From Micromonospora sp. HM5-17 (lineage in GTDB: Bacteria; Actinomycetota; Actinomycetes; Mycobacteriales; Micromonosporaceae): DNA of 64,000 nt. A program made the translations under genes and the position numbers. This document shows, in pieces, positions 27,101-35,798 of the stretch (within the stretch, counting starts at the first letter, position 1; the number at the start of each line of letters is the position of its first letter). The notes beneath the pieces are model-generated. The model was given only the letters and a program-made list of their open reading frames with translations, ran no database searches and had not been told where the DNA came from. The stretch covers positions 62,001-126,000 of the forward strand of contig NZ_RJWA01000007.1 of assembly GCF_003762835.1 (NCBI RefSeq), given 5' to 3'.

Positions 27101-27571
27101 GTGGAGCCGCTCCTGTGGATCGTGTTGGGCGTCGTCCTCGCCGTGGCGGAGATCTTCACGACGACGCTCTTTCTCATCATGCTCGGGATCGGGGCGTTCG
27201 CGGCGGCCGGGGCGGCGGCGCTGGGGGCCCCGGTGCCGGTACAGGCGGTGGTCTTCGCGGTGGTCTCCGCGCTCACCCTGCTCTTCGCCCGGCCGGCCAT
27301 CCAGCGTCACCGGCGGCCGGCGCTGACCGCGGAGGAGCAGGCCTTCGGGGTACAGGCGATCGTCGGCAGTACGGCGGTGGTGCTGGAGCGGGTCGACGCC
27401 GAGCGCGGGGTTGTCAAGATCGACGGGGAGATCTGGACGGCGCGCTCCTACGATGCCAGCCAGGTGCTGGCGCCCGGGGAGCGGGTCCGCGTGGTCGAGG
27501 TCAGGGGCGTGACCGCCCTGGTCTGGCGGGACGAGTTCGCGACGAGTGAGAGACGGGATACCGAGAGGTGA
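27101..27571 (+). CDS. NfeD-like membrane protein
   Basis: A 156-residue short NfeD protein. Two to three hydrophobic helices (residues 3-70) are followed by an OB-fold: FGVQAIVGSTAVVLERVD, then VKIDGEIWTARSYD and LVWRDEF. Such proteins pair with SPFH proteins in membrane microdomains. The GTG start at 27101 lacks a clear ribosome site. It overlaps the SPFH gene by GTGA, confirming a two-gene operon. Confidence 0.9.
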   Translation: MEPLLWIVLGVVLAVAEIFTTTLFLIMLGIGAFAAAGAAALGAPVPVQAVVFAVVSALTLLFARPAIQRHRRPALTAEEQAFGVQAIVGSTAVVLERVDAERGVVKIDGEIWTARSYDASQVLAPGERVRVVEVRGVTALVWRDEFATSERRDTER

Positions 27572-28689
27572 GCGGTGTGACTAACGTGATCGGTCTGCTG
27601 GTGGGCGCCGTGGCCCTGATCGCGGTGATCACCCTGATCCGGGCGGTGCGGATCGTGCCCCAGCAGCGCGAGGACGTGGTCGAACGGCTGGGGCGGTACC
27701 ACCGCACCCTCACGCCCGGGCTCAACCTGCTGGTGCCGTTCATCGACTCGGTCCGCGAGAAGGTGGACATGCGGGAGCGGGTGGTCAACTTCCCGCCCCA
27801 GCCGGTGATCACCTCCGACAACCTCGTCGTGTCGATCGACACCGTGCTCTACTTCAAGGTCGTCAACGCCGTGCAGGCGACGTACGAGATCTCCGACTTC
27901 CTCCAGGCGATCGAGCAGCTGACCGTGACCACCCTGCGGAACGTGATCGGTTCGCTCGACCTGGAGCGGGCGCTGACCAGCCGGGAGGAGATCAACCGTC
28001 ACCTCTCCGGGGTCCTCGACGAGACGACCGGACGCTGGGGCATCAAGGTGACCCGGGTTGAGATCAAGGCGATCGAGCCGCCGCCCAGCATCCGGGACTC
28101 GATGGAGAAGCAGATGCGGGCCGAGCGGGATCGGCGGGCCGCGATCCTGAACGCCGAGGGGCACAAGCAGGCGCAGATCCTGACCGCCGAGGGTGAGAAG
28201 CAGGCCGCGGTGCTGCGCGCCGACGGTGAGCGGCAGGCCCGGATCCTCCAGGCGGAGGGGCAGGCCAAGGCGATCCGGACCGTCTTCGACGCCATCCACC
28301 AGGCCAACCCGAGTCAGAAGGTGCTCGCCTACCAGTACCTGCAGGCGCTTCCGCAGATCGCGAACGGGCAGGCGAACAAGGTCTGGATCGTGCCGGCCGA
28401 GCTGACCAAGGCGCTCGAGGGGCTCGGCGGCGCACTCGGCGGGCTGGGCCAGATGGTCGGCGACGAGCCGCACCCCTCGGTCGACTCCGGTGCCGTCGCG
28501 CGGGAGGCGGCGGAGGCGGCCGAGGCCGCGGCCGCGGCGGCCCAGGAGGTCACCGACGAGGTACGCACCGCCGAGGCGCAGGCGAGCTCCGGATCGGGAC
28601 CGCAGCAACTGCCGGCGCCCGAGCCGATCTCGCCGGCCAGCCTCGTCGGCGACTCCACTGTGGAGAGCCGTACCCCGGACCACGCCTGA
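27568..28689 (+). CDS. SPFH/Band 7 membrane protein (QmcA/stomatin-like)
   Basis: A 373-residue SPFH-domain protein. An N-terminal membrane helix (about 5-25) is followed by the Band 7 domain: RIVPQQREDVVERLGRYHRT, DSVREKVDMRERVVNFPPQP and EIKAIEPPPSI. A helical region with repeated A-E-G-x-K-Q-A units (about 190-235) mediates oligomers. The C-terminal 70 residues are Ala/Glu-rich. GTG at 27568 overlaps the NfeD stop; a GTG at 27577 has better spacing to AGAGGTGA and could be the true start. Membrane scaffold role inferred from family. Confidence 0.92.
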   Translation: MSGVTNVIGLLVGAVALIAVITLIRAVRIVPQQREDVVERLGRYHRTLTPGLNLLVPFIDSVREKVDMRERVVNFPPQPVITSDNLVVSIDTVLYFKVVNAVQATYEISDFLQAIEQLTVTTLRNVIGSLDLERALTSREEINRHLSGVLDETTGRWGIKVTRVEIKAIEPPPSIRDSMEKQMRAERDRRAAILNAEGHKQAQILTAEGEKQAAVLRADGERQARILQAEGQAKAIRTVFDAIHQANPSQKVLAYQYLQALPQIANGQANKVWIVPAELTKALEGLGGALGGLGQMVGDEPHPSVDSGAVAREAAEAAEAAAAAAQEVTDEVRTAEAQASSGSGPQQLPAPEPISPASLVGDSTVESRTPDHA

Positions 28690-28863
28690 TCCGACCGGAA
28701 ACCGGACCGGCGACGCACGGCGGGGCGTATCGCCGAAGGGCGTCCGGCGCGCCCCGGCACCTGACACCATCGGTCCTAGGCGACGGGTGGTGACCAGAGC
28801 CGGGGCGTCGTACGGTCGGCGTCCGCGCCCACCCGCGAGAGCAGCCAGGCGAGGTGACGGCGC

Positions 28864-29745
28864 GTGTTGCACCCCTCGAACCGTCCGAGCGATCCGGAGG
28901 AGTTCGCCACGCGACGCCCACCCGGGGCGGCCCGGGCGCGGCGAGCGGCGTCGGCCCCGGACGGCACCGGAAGGGCGATCGGCTACAAGGTCGACCCGGT
29001 CTCGGGGCGGTGGCCGTACGGGGGGTTCGCCGTGCTCCGCTTCACACACGAGCGGACGCCGGGCCGGCCGGCCAGCGACGCGACCTGGGCCTGGTCCGTA
29101 CGGCGCATCGCCCGGCGGGCCGTCTGGATCCTCCCGGCGTACGCCGTCGTGTACGGATCGGTGACGCTGGTCGGCGCGGGGGACGCCCCCTTCCGGACCC
29201 AGGCCCGGCTGCCGCACCTGCTCGGCTGGGTCACCGCGATCTGGCTGGGCGTCGTCGCCGCCTCCGCGGTCGCCGGGCTGCTGGTCGCCGCCCGGACCCG
29301 GGTCGTTGCCGTCGCCGGGCTGGTGATCGGCGTCGCGGGCGCGATGCTGCTGCTCCCGTTCGGCGGCCTGCCGGAGCAGTCCGCGCCCTACGGGACCGCC
29401 GGCCGGGTCGTCGCCGTCGTCGGCGCCACGCTCTACACCCTCGGCTGGGGGCTGACCGGGCTGGCCCTGTTCCGGTCGGGGATCTTCACCCAGGCCGACG
29501 GCGTCCTCGTGATGGTCGCGGCCCCGATGCTCGGCCTGGGCGGGATGGTCGCGGCGGCCCTGCACAGCCTCGGCGCGTTCCTCGTGCTCGCCGCCGGGAT
29601 CGGGGTGGCGTGGCGGGCCGGGCGTCTGGTGCCGAGGGTGGGCCGCGCGGCGCTGACCCGGGCGAGCAACCCGGACGCCGTGGCCGCCCATGTCCCCGCC
29701 GGCGACGGACTGCCGGTCGTCGCCCCCCAGCCCGCCACCTCCTGA
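28864..29745 (+). CDS. Hypothetical polytopic membrane protein
   Basis: A 293-residue protein. About 80 polar residues are followed by roughly six hydrophobic helices (WILPAYAVVYGSVTLV, AIWLGVVAASAVAGLLVAA, VAVAGLVIGVAGAMLLL, VVAVVGATLYTLGWGLTGL and others). GTG follows GAGGTG by 7 nt. No family recognised. The N-terminal part contains YGGFAVLRFTHERTPGRP. Isolated by 170-210 bp on both sides. Confidence 0.7.
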   Translation: MLHPSNRPSDPEEFATRRPPGAARARRAASAPDGTGRAIGYKVDPVSGRWPYGGFAVLRFTHERTPGRPASDATWAWSVRRIARRAVWILPAYAVVYGSVTLVGAGDAPFRTQARLPHLLGWVTAIWLGVVAASAVAGLLVAARTRVVAVAGLVIGVAGAMLLLPFGGLPEQSAPYGTAGRVVAVVGATLYTLGWGLTGLALFRSGIFTQADGVLVMVAAPMLGLGGMVAAALHSLGAFLVLAAGIGVAWRAGRLVPRVGRAALTRASNPDAVAAHVPAGDGLPVVAPQPATS

Positions 29746-29958
29746 CCGGCGTTCGCCCCCGAGCCCGACGTCCCGGAGCACCGTCCGGCGCGCCGACAGA
29801 CGCGACGGGCGTGGCCCGTGGTGCTCCGCCCGCGGCGGCCGGCGCGGCTCGCGGTGATGCCCGCCGCGGCCGGCACAGCCTGCGGTGCTCCGCCCGGACC
29901 GGTGCTCCGCCCGTCCCCGCCCGCGAGCGCCGACCGGGGGCGGGAGAGAATCAGCGGC

Positions 29959-30876
29959 GTGCCCGACCTACCGGCCTCCCCGTCCGACGATCGGGGCGCC
30001 TCGCCCGACGATCCGGGCGCTCCGTCCGCCCTCCGCACCGCCACGGTCTCCGCCGACGTGGACGCGGGTGGCGTCGAGGAAATCACCGACCCGGACGACC
30101 CACGGATCGGCGACTACCGGGCGCTGACCGACGTCGAGCTGCGTACCCGGTGGGAACCCCCGCACGGGCTCTTCATCGCCGAGGGCGAACTGGTGCTGCG
30201 TCGGGCGCTCCGGGCCGGCTACCGGCCGCGCTCCTTCCTGGTCGACCGCAAGCGGGTCGACCAGCTCGCCGGCGTGGCGACCGGGGGTGCCCCGGTCTAC
30301 GCCGCCAGTCCCGCCGTCCTCGAGCGGGCGACCGGTTTCCACGTGCACCGGGGCGTTCTCGCGTCGTTCCACCGGCGGGAGCTGCCGACCCCGACCGAGG
30401 TGCTGGCCGGGGCCCGCCGGGTGGCGGTGCTGGAGGACGTCAACAACCACACCAACCTCGGCGCGATATTTCGGGGCGCGGCCGCGCTCGGGGTCGACGG
30501 CGTGCTTCTCTCGCCCTCGTGCGCCGACCCGCTCTACCGGCGCAGCGTACGGGTCAGCATGGGCGAGGTCTTCGCGGTGCCGTACGCCCGGCTGGAGCCC
30601 TGGCCGGGCGGCCTGGAGCTGGTCCGGGCGGCCGGGTTCACGGTGCTGGCGTTGACCCCGGCCGCGGATGCGCTGCCGATCCAGCGACTCCCCCCGGCCC
30701 AGCGGGCCCGGGCCGCGCTGCTGCTCGGCGCGGAGGGGCCGGGGCTGTCCCGGTCCGCGCTCACCGCGGCCGACGCCCGGGTGGCGATCCCGATGCGTCG
30801 CGGGGTGGACTCGCTGAACGTGGCGGCGGCCGCCGCCGTCGCCTTCTGGGAGCTGGGCCGGGACGACCCGGTGTAG
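29959..30876 (+). CDS. TrmH/SpoU-family RNA 2'-O-methyltransferase
   Basis: A 305-residue SPOUT methyltransferase that methylates ribose 2'-OH of rRNA or tRNA with S-adenosylmethionine. Motif 1 is NNHTNLGAIFRGAAALG, motif 2 is LLLGAEGPGLS and motif 3 is IPMRRGVDSLNVAAAAAVAF. An L30e-like substrate-binding domain precedes it (GLFIAEGELVLRRALRAGY). GTG at 29959 (GVPDLP) is chosen over more upstream starts because the earlier sequence is repetitive and not family-like. The target nucleotide is not known. Confidence 0.9.
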   Translation: MPDLPASPSDDRGASPDDPGAPSALRTATVSADVDAGGVEEITDPDDPRIGDYRALTDVELRTRWEPPHGLFIAEGELVLRRALRAGYRPRSFLVDRKRVDQLAGVATGGAPVYAASPAVLERATGFHVHRGVLASFHRRELPTPTEVLAGARRVAVLEDVNNHTNLGAIFRGAAALGVDGVLLSPSCADPLYRRSVRVSMGEVFAVPYARLEPWPGGLELVRAAGFTVLALTPAADALPIQRLPPAQRARAALLLGAEGPGLSRSALTAADARVAIPMRRGVDSLNVAAAAAVAFWELGRDDPV

Positions 30877-30923
30877 GTGCGGGGCACGGACGGCGGACGT
30901 GCCGGGGCGGCTCACCGGGGCGG

Positions 30924-30929
30924 TACCGT
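30924..30929 (+). promoter_or_regulatory. -10 box of a leaderless promoter
   Basis: TACCGT, 7 nt before GTG at 30937. It decides the start of the PucR gene between two nearby GTG codons. Confidence 0.45.
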
Positions 30930-30936
30930 CGTGCGC

Positions 30937-32664
30937 GTGTTTCCGACCGTGCGTGAGGTGCTCGCGCTCGATCCGGTCCGGCACGGCGGGCCTCGGGTGG
31001 TCGCCGGGGAGGCCGGGCTCGACCGGCTGGTCCGGTGGGTGCACGCCGCCGAGGTGCCGGACATCGCCGCGCTGCTCAGCGGTGGCGAGTTGGTTCTCAC
31101 CACCGGGATCGGGCTCCCCGCCGACGACGCCGGCCTGCGCGCGTTCATCGACGAGCTGGCCGACGCCGGCGTCTCCGGGCTCCTGGTCGAGCTGGGCCGG
31201 CGGTACCGGGGTGCGGTGCCGCGGAGCATGGTGGTGGCGGCGGAGCGGTGCGGCCTGCCGCTGGTGGAACTGCACCGGGTCACCCCGTTCGTCCCGATCA
31301 CCGAGGCGGTGCACGCGCTGATCGTCGACGCTCAGCTCACCGAACTGCGGGCCACCGAGGAGATCCACCAGCGCTTCACCGAGCTGTCGGTGGAGGGCGC
31401 CGAGCCGGCGGAGGTGGTCCGGCAGGCGGCCGAGCTGGCCGGCTGCCCGGTGGTGCTGGAGAACCTGTCTCGGCAGGTGCTCGGGTACGCCACCGCCGGG
31501 CAGAACGCGGAACTGCTGCTACGGGGCTGGGAGCAGCACTCCCGGCGGATCCGGCAGACCGGGCGGACGGCGTACGACCCGGACGCGGGCTGGCTGGTGA
31601 CCATGGTCGGCGCCCGGGGGCAGGACTGGGGGCGGTTGCTGCTGCGCTGGCCGGGTGACCTCTCGACGGGCGCCGGGACCCCGCCGACCCGGCTCACCAT
31701 CCTGCTGGAGCGGGCCGCCTCCACCCTGGCGCTGGGTCGGCTCATCCGGCGCGACGCGGAGGGGCTGGAGCGGCAGATCCACCGCAATCTCCTCACCGCG
31801 CTGCTCGACCACGCGAGGCCGGTGGACGAGGTGGCGCTGCGGGCGCGTGCCCTTGGCGTACCGCTGGACCGGCGGCACCTGGTCGGCGTCGTCGTCCGCT
31901 ATCGGGCCGACGATCCGGGGGCGTCCGCGGTCGGCCAGGCCCGGCTCCGCGACCTGGCCGAGGCGGTCAGCCAGGCGCTGCGGGACGCCGGGCTGACCGG
32001 ATTGTCGAGCACGCTGGACGACCAGGCGGTGGGGGTGCTGCTGGCGCTGCGCGGCGCCGCCGAGGAGGAGCCGGCGTTAACCGCCTTCGCGACCGCGTTG
32101 GACCGGGTCCGCGAGGGCGGGGACGCGGTGGCCGGAGGACGTGACGGCCCGGGCACCGCGTCGGGCGGCCGCGACGACCCGGCGACCGGGGTACGCACCC
32201 CCGCGCCCCGCCCCGGTGGGGTGATCGTGGCGGCCGGCTCGGGGGTCGGCACCCTCCGGGAGGCGCGTCGCTCCCTGATCGAGGCCCGTCAGGTCGCCGA
32301 CGCGGCCCGCCGCGGCCGGCGTGACCTGAAGGTCTTCCGGCTGCCGCAGGTGGGGCTCGCCGGCCTGCTGCACCTGCTCCGGGACGAGCCGAGGCTGCAG
32401 ACCTTCGTCGAGCGGGAACTCGGCCCGCTGCTGGCGTACGACGCCGAACACCCCCGGGAACAGCTCCTCGGCACGCTCCGCGCCTACCTGGAGAACGGGC
32501 GGAACAAGTCGGCGGCGGCCGCCGCGGCCCACCTGTCCCGCCCGGCGTTCTACGAACGGCTGGCCCGGATCGGGCGGATTCTCGGGGTCGACCTGGACTC
32601 GGTCGACGACTGCCTCTCGCTGCACGTCGCCCTGCTCGCCCTGGACGCCGTGCGGGACGGCTGA
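30937..32664 (+). CDS. PucR-family transcriptional regulator
   Basis: A 575-residue regulator. The N-terminal PucR domain begins PTVREVLALDPV and contains VRWVHAAEVPDIAALLSGGELVLTTG (in two pieces). A GGDEF-like CdaR domain follows (about 270-440), interrupted by a Gly/Arg/Pro insert. The C-terminal helix-turn-helix reads LGTLRAYLENGRNKSAAAAA then HLSRPAFYERLARIGRIL. Such regulators control purine, proline or other catabolic genes by binding a small ligand. GTG at 30937 fits a leaderless start after TACCGT; GTG at 30931 is the alternative. It is close downstream of the methyltransferase gene, but no target operon is obvious. Confidence 0.9.
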   Translation: MFPTVREVLALDPVRHGGPRVVAGEAGLDRLVRWVHAAEVPDIAALLSGGELVLTTGIGLPADDAGLRAFIDELADAGVSGLLVELGRRYRGAVPRSMVVAAERCGLPLVELHRVTPFVPITEAVHALIVDAQLTELRATEEIHQRFTELSVEGAEPAEVVRQAAELAGCPVVLENLSRQVLGYATAGQNAELLLRGWEQHSRRIRQTGRTAYDPDAGWLVTMVGARGQDWGRLLLRWPGDLSTGAGTPPTRLTILLERAASTLALGRLIRRDAEGLERQIHRNLLTALLDHARPVDEVALRARALGVPLDRRHLVGVVVRYRADDPGASAVGQARLRDLAEAVSQALRDAGLTGLSSTLDDQAVGVLLALRGAAEEEPALTAFATALDRVREGGDAVAGGRDGPGTASGGRDDPATGVRTPAPRPGGVIVAAGSGVGTLREARRSLIEARQVADAARRGRRDLKVFRLPQVGLAGLLHLLRDEPRLQTFVERELGPLLAYDAEHPREQLLGTLRAYLENGRNKSAAAAAAHLSRPAFYERLARIGRILGVDLDSVDDCLSLHVALLALDAVRDG

Positions 32665-32722
32665 GCGGCCCCACCGCGGCGACGCTCCCCGCGCGGTCCG
32701 CCGACGCCGGCGGCGAGGGTGG

Positions 32723-34072
32723 TCAGGAGATCGCGGTGACCGCCTTGGCGTAGGCCGGCGGGACGAAGTGCGGACCGGACGGGGTGAAGACGTCGGAGGA
32801 GCGTGCCGCCTGCCACGCCTCGGTCGGGATGGCCGCGCGGAGGGTCTGCACGACCGCCGCGTCCCGCCAGTCGGGGTGCTCGGCGACCAGTCCGAGCGCG
32901 ACCACCGACTCCTCCACCTCGCCGACGCACTCGAACGGCTTGTGTGCCTCCAGGCCGAGCAGTTCGAGGTAGCCCGGGGTCTGGGCCGGGTCGGCGAGCA
33001 GGTCGGTGCCGAAGATCCGTACCAGCCGCTCGCGGGGCATGAACGGCGCCAGGGCCAGGAAGATGAACCGGCACTTCGGGCAGTCGCCGCACCAGCGGGC
33101 GCTCGGATCGCGCAGCTTGAACGCGGCGTTGCAGCTGGTCACCACGGCGTCGTACCGGGTGAACCGGGCGAACAGTCGGGCGATGTGCAGCTCGGAGAGG
33201 GGGCGCAGCAGCGAGAAGTACGGCTCGGTCAGCCCGGCGTGCCCGGCCAGCGCCGCCCGCAGCAGCCCCTCGGCCTCGACACCCTTCGACCACTGGTGGT
33301 TCACCTCGTGACCGTTCCAGACCAGGTTCGGGTCGGAGGCGGACCGCTCGTTCGACATCACGACCGGGCCGAGCCCGTGCAGGACGGCGGTGGCGACCGC
33401 GATCAGCGAGTTGATCGCGGTGACCGGTACGTGCCCGTTACGGGCCCCGGCCGCGTTCAGCTCGAGCAGCGCCGGGTCGATGCGGCGCCGGGCGGCCAGC
33501 GGGGTGAGCCCCGACGCGTCGAAGACCGAGGTGATGATGTGGTTGGGGTTGACCGAGAACGGCACCGGGTCGAACCCGGCCCGGCGCAGCGCCTCCAGGC
33601 TGACGATCGAGTCCTTGCCGCCGCCGACGGCCGAGAGCGGCCGCCGGTCGGAGGTGTCCACGGCCGCGGGCTCGGCCGGCCGGCCCGGTGGCACGGTGGG
33701 GACCAGCTCCAGGACGTGCGGCAGGTCGTTGCGGTAGGCGTACTCGGCGAGTCCCTTGGTGTAGAGGGCGGTGACCAGCGCGGTGGCGGCCTCGCCCAGT
33801 GGCGCCGGCAGCAGCAGCCGCGGCGGTGCCGCGGCCTTGTAGTAGCTGACCCCGGCGGCGAGGTGCAGCAGCTCCAGCACCCGGTCGAGGGTTTCGCGGG
33901 CCTGCGGCGTGGGCGGGGCGCTGGGGACCGGAAGGGTGACTGTCTCGGTGAACCGCAGCTCGCCGTCCGGGCCGGTCAGCGCGTAGTCGAGGGTGACCTC
34001 GCCGGTGGCCGGATCGATCGAGCGGGAGGGGAAGGAAAAGGACTCCATCCGCCGGAGCTGTCCGTTGCGCAC
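32723..34072 (-). CDS. murL: MurL-like UDP-MurNAc-L-Ala-L-Glu epimerase
   Basis: A 449-residue protein matching the MurL family, which epimerises the terminal L-Glu of UDP-MurNAc-L-Ala-L-Glu with ATP, an alternative to glutamate racemase for peptidoglycan. The key ATP-pyrophosphatase-like motif is SAVGGGKDSIVSLEALRRAG (about residues 148-167). Other conserved blocks are SNERSASDPNLVWNGHEVNH and CNAAFKLRDPSARWCGDCPK, whose cysteines may form a metal site. GTG at 34072 is preferred because TACTAT lies 5 nt upstream (leaderless). ATG at 34048 (441 residues) is the alternative, without a ribosome site. Function is from family recognition, not tested. Confidence 0.75.
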   Translation of the reverse strand: MRNGQLRRMESFSFPSRSIDPATGEVTLDYALTGPDGELRFTETVTLPVPSAPPTPQARETLDRVLELLHLAAGVSYYKAAAPPRLLLPAPLGEAATALVTALYTKGLAEYAYRNDLPHVLELVPTVPPGRPAEPAAVDTSDRRPLSAVGGGKDSIVSLEALRRAGFDPVPFSVNPNHIITSVFDASGLTPLAARRRIDPALLELNAAGARNGHVPVTAINSLIAVATAVLHGLGPVVMSNERSASDPNLVWNGHEVNHQWSKGVEAEGLLRAALAGHAGLTEPYFSLLRPLSELHIARLFARFTRYDAVVTSCNAAFKLRDPSARWCGDCPKCRFIFLALAPFMPRERLVRIFGTDLLADPAQTPGYLELLGLEAHKPFECVGEVEESVVALGLVAEHPDWRDAAVVQTLRAAIPTEAWQAARSSDVFTPSGPHFVPPAYAKAVTAIS

Positions 34073-34077
34073 AGGCA

Positions 34078-34083
34078 ATAGTA
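34078..34083 (-). promoter_or_regulatory. -10 box TACTAT of a leaderless promoter
   Basis: TACTAT on the minus strand, 5 nt before the murL-like GTG at 34072. It is one of the few AT-rich hexamers here and close to the TAnnnT consensus. No -35 was recognised 17-18 nt upstream. Confidence 0.5.
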
Positions 34084-34143
34084 GTCCACCGGTCCGGCGG
34101 CGCGGGTCGGGGCTGGGGGAGTTTGTCTGGTTCGGCCGCCCGC

Positions 34144-35502
34144 TCAGCCCGGCGGCGCGGCCGGTACCGCGCGGAGCAGTCGGAGCAGGGCGGCGCCGGC
34201 GACGTACGCGGCGAGGGCGCCGGTCGGCAGGCCGAGCGGGTAGCCGGCGCCCTCCTTCGGGGCCACGCTGTTGCCGAAGAGTCCGGCCGCGGTCGCGCCG
34301 AAGCCGAGCACGATCAGCAGCAGCCGGGGCCCCGGCCGGGCGAGGGTGTGGGCGACGGCGGCCGGGAGCCATCCGGGGCGGCGTTCGGCACGGCGGGCGG
34401 CGCGCAGCTCGATCCGGCCGAAGGCCGCGACCAGCGCCGCGAGGACGACGGTGAGCATGGCCAGCCAGGCGATCCGCCAGAGCCACCAGGCCGTACTCCC
34501 CACGGGTGGGGTGGGGAGGGCACCGAGCGCGTCCAAGGCCCCGGCCAGCAGGATCACCGCGGTGAGGTGCCAGAGGAAGATGGTCAGCACCACGGTGTTC
34601 AGCCCGACCACCACGGTCCACGGGCGGGGCCGGTGCAGCCACCGTTCGACGGGGCCGTGGAGCAGCACGATCAGGCCGAGCTGGGCGGTGGCCAGGGCGA
34701 GCAGGGCGAGGCTGGGCGGCGACATGTTCTGGATGCGCTGGTCCGGCTGGTTGATCATGCTGGTCGGGTAGGGACCGACCAGGGTCAGCAGCGGCAGGGC
34801 GACCAGGCCGACCACCAGCAGCGGCATCCCGACCCGGGGGCGCATCGGCAGCGCCCCGGTCCGCCAGGCGAACCCCACCTGGTGCATGGCGAGCCAGCCG
34901 AAGAGGTAGTTGCCGTACGACAGCCAGCCCTGCGCGAGCAGTCGACCCAGGTCACCGAGGGTGACCAGCCCGAGCAGCACCACCGGCACCGCCAGGCCGA
35001 ACCGCCGGTGCAGGGCGTACGTCACCGGGGCGAGCAGCACCACGCAGAGGTACGCGGAGAGGAACCAGAGCGGGATCGTGGCGTACCAGACGACGGTGCG
35101 GACCTGGGTCGGCTCGGCGCCGAGCAGCCGGGCCAGCAGGGCGACACCGGCGAGCAGGACCAGCAGCGCGGTGGTGGGGCGGATCAGTCGGCCGCTGCGG
35201 TCGCGTAGCCACTCGCCCGCCCCGGCGCCGCGGGCGCGGTACGAGTCGAGCGAGGCGGCGTTGGCGTAGCCCCCGACCAGGAAGAACAGCGGCAGGACCT
35301 GGAACAGCCACGTGCCGGGGCGCGCCCAGACCAACTCCTCCAGGGCGTTGTGGCCGCGCAGCCGTCCGGCCGGGTCGTGGTCGAGGACGGCGATCAGCCA
35401 GTGGCCGAGGACCACCATCGTGATCGCCACCGCGCGGAGCAGATCGACGTAGCGTTCCCGTCGGGCGGGCGTGCGGCCGGCGAGCTCCCGCAGGCGGCGC
35501 AT
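34144..35502 (-). CDS. Acyltransferase family 3 membrane protein (paralogue)
   Basis: A 452-residue membrane acyltransferase with about ten helices. YVDLLRAVAITMVVLGHWL and WLFQVLPLFFLVGGYANAAS, then SLDSYRARGAG and GRLIRPTTA, form the typical N-terminal half; NTVVLTIFLWHLT is the late motif. It shares the motif order of the protein at 14209-15540. Role inferred: O-acylation of a cell-surface glycan or lipid. Its end lies 71 bp before the murL-like start, on the same strand, so cotranscription is possible. Confidence 0.88.
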   Translation of the reverse strand: MRRLRELAGRTPARRERYVDLLRAVAITMVVLGHWLIAVLDHDPAGRLRGHNALEELVWARPGTWLFQVLPLFFLVGGYANAASLDSYRARGAGAGEWLRDRSGRLIRPTTALLVLLAGVALLARLLGAEPTQVRTVVWYATIPLWFLSAYLCVVLLAPVTYALHRRFGLAVPVVLLGLVTLGDLGRLLAQGWLSYGNYLFGWLAMHQVGFAWRTGALPMRPRVGMPLLVVGLVALPLLTLVGPYPTSMINQPDQRIQNMSPPSLALLALATAQLGLIVLLHGPVERWLHRPRPWTVVVGLNTVVLTIFLWHLTAVILLAGALDALGALPTPPVGSTAWWLWRIAWLAMLTVVLAALVAAFGRIELRAARRAERRPGWLPAAVAHTLARPGPRLLLIVLGFGATAAGLFGNSVAPKEGAGYPLGLPTGALAAYVAGAALLRLLRAVPAAPPG

Positions 35503-35798
35503 GGCGTCAGGCTATCGACCCGGCCGGGGTCGTCGGTGTGCAATTCGGTAACCGGCCTCGTCGGCGAACCCGCGCCCGCCACGTAGCGACCGGTGGATTG
35601 CCGGTCCGTAACGGTTCGGCCGCCGGGTCTTGCTGCGGGCACCCACTTCCGTAAGAATCCTTCAGTAACTTTCGGTTAAGTGAAGACAAGCAACCTCGAC
35701 ACGAGCACACCGTTACTAGCCCGATGACCCCTGCCTCGATGGCGGGCGCCGACCCCACCGGTCACGGCGTCCACCCGGGCCGGAACCGAGGAGAAGCG
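35503..35798 (+). promoter_or_regulatory. Control region upstream of the first ngcEFG operon
   Basis: 296 bp between the divergent acyltransferase and ngcE genes. It holds an AT-rich island at about 35648-35715. Within it CTTCA-g-TAAC-tttcg-GTTA-ag-TGAAG (35660-35685) is an imperfect palindrome. CTTCAGTAA recurs in the nagK-rpiR intergenic region (40346-40354), and GTAAGAA is shared too. It is a candidate operator of the RpiR-type regulator. Confidence 0.5.
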
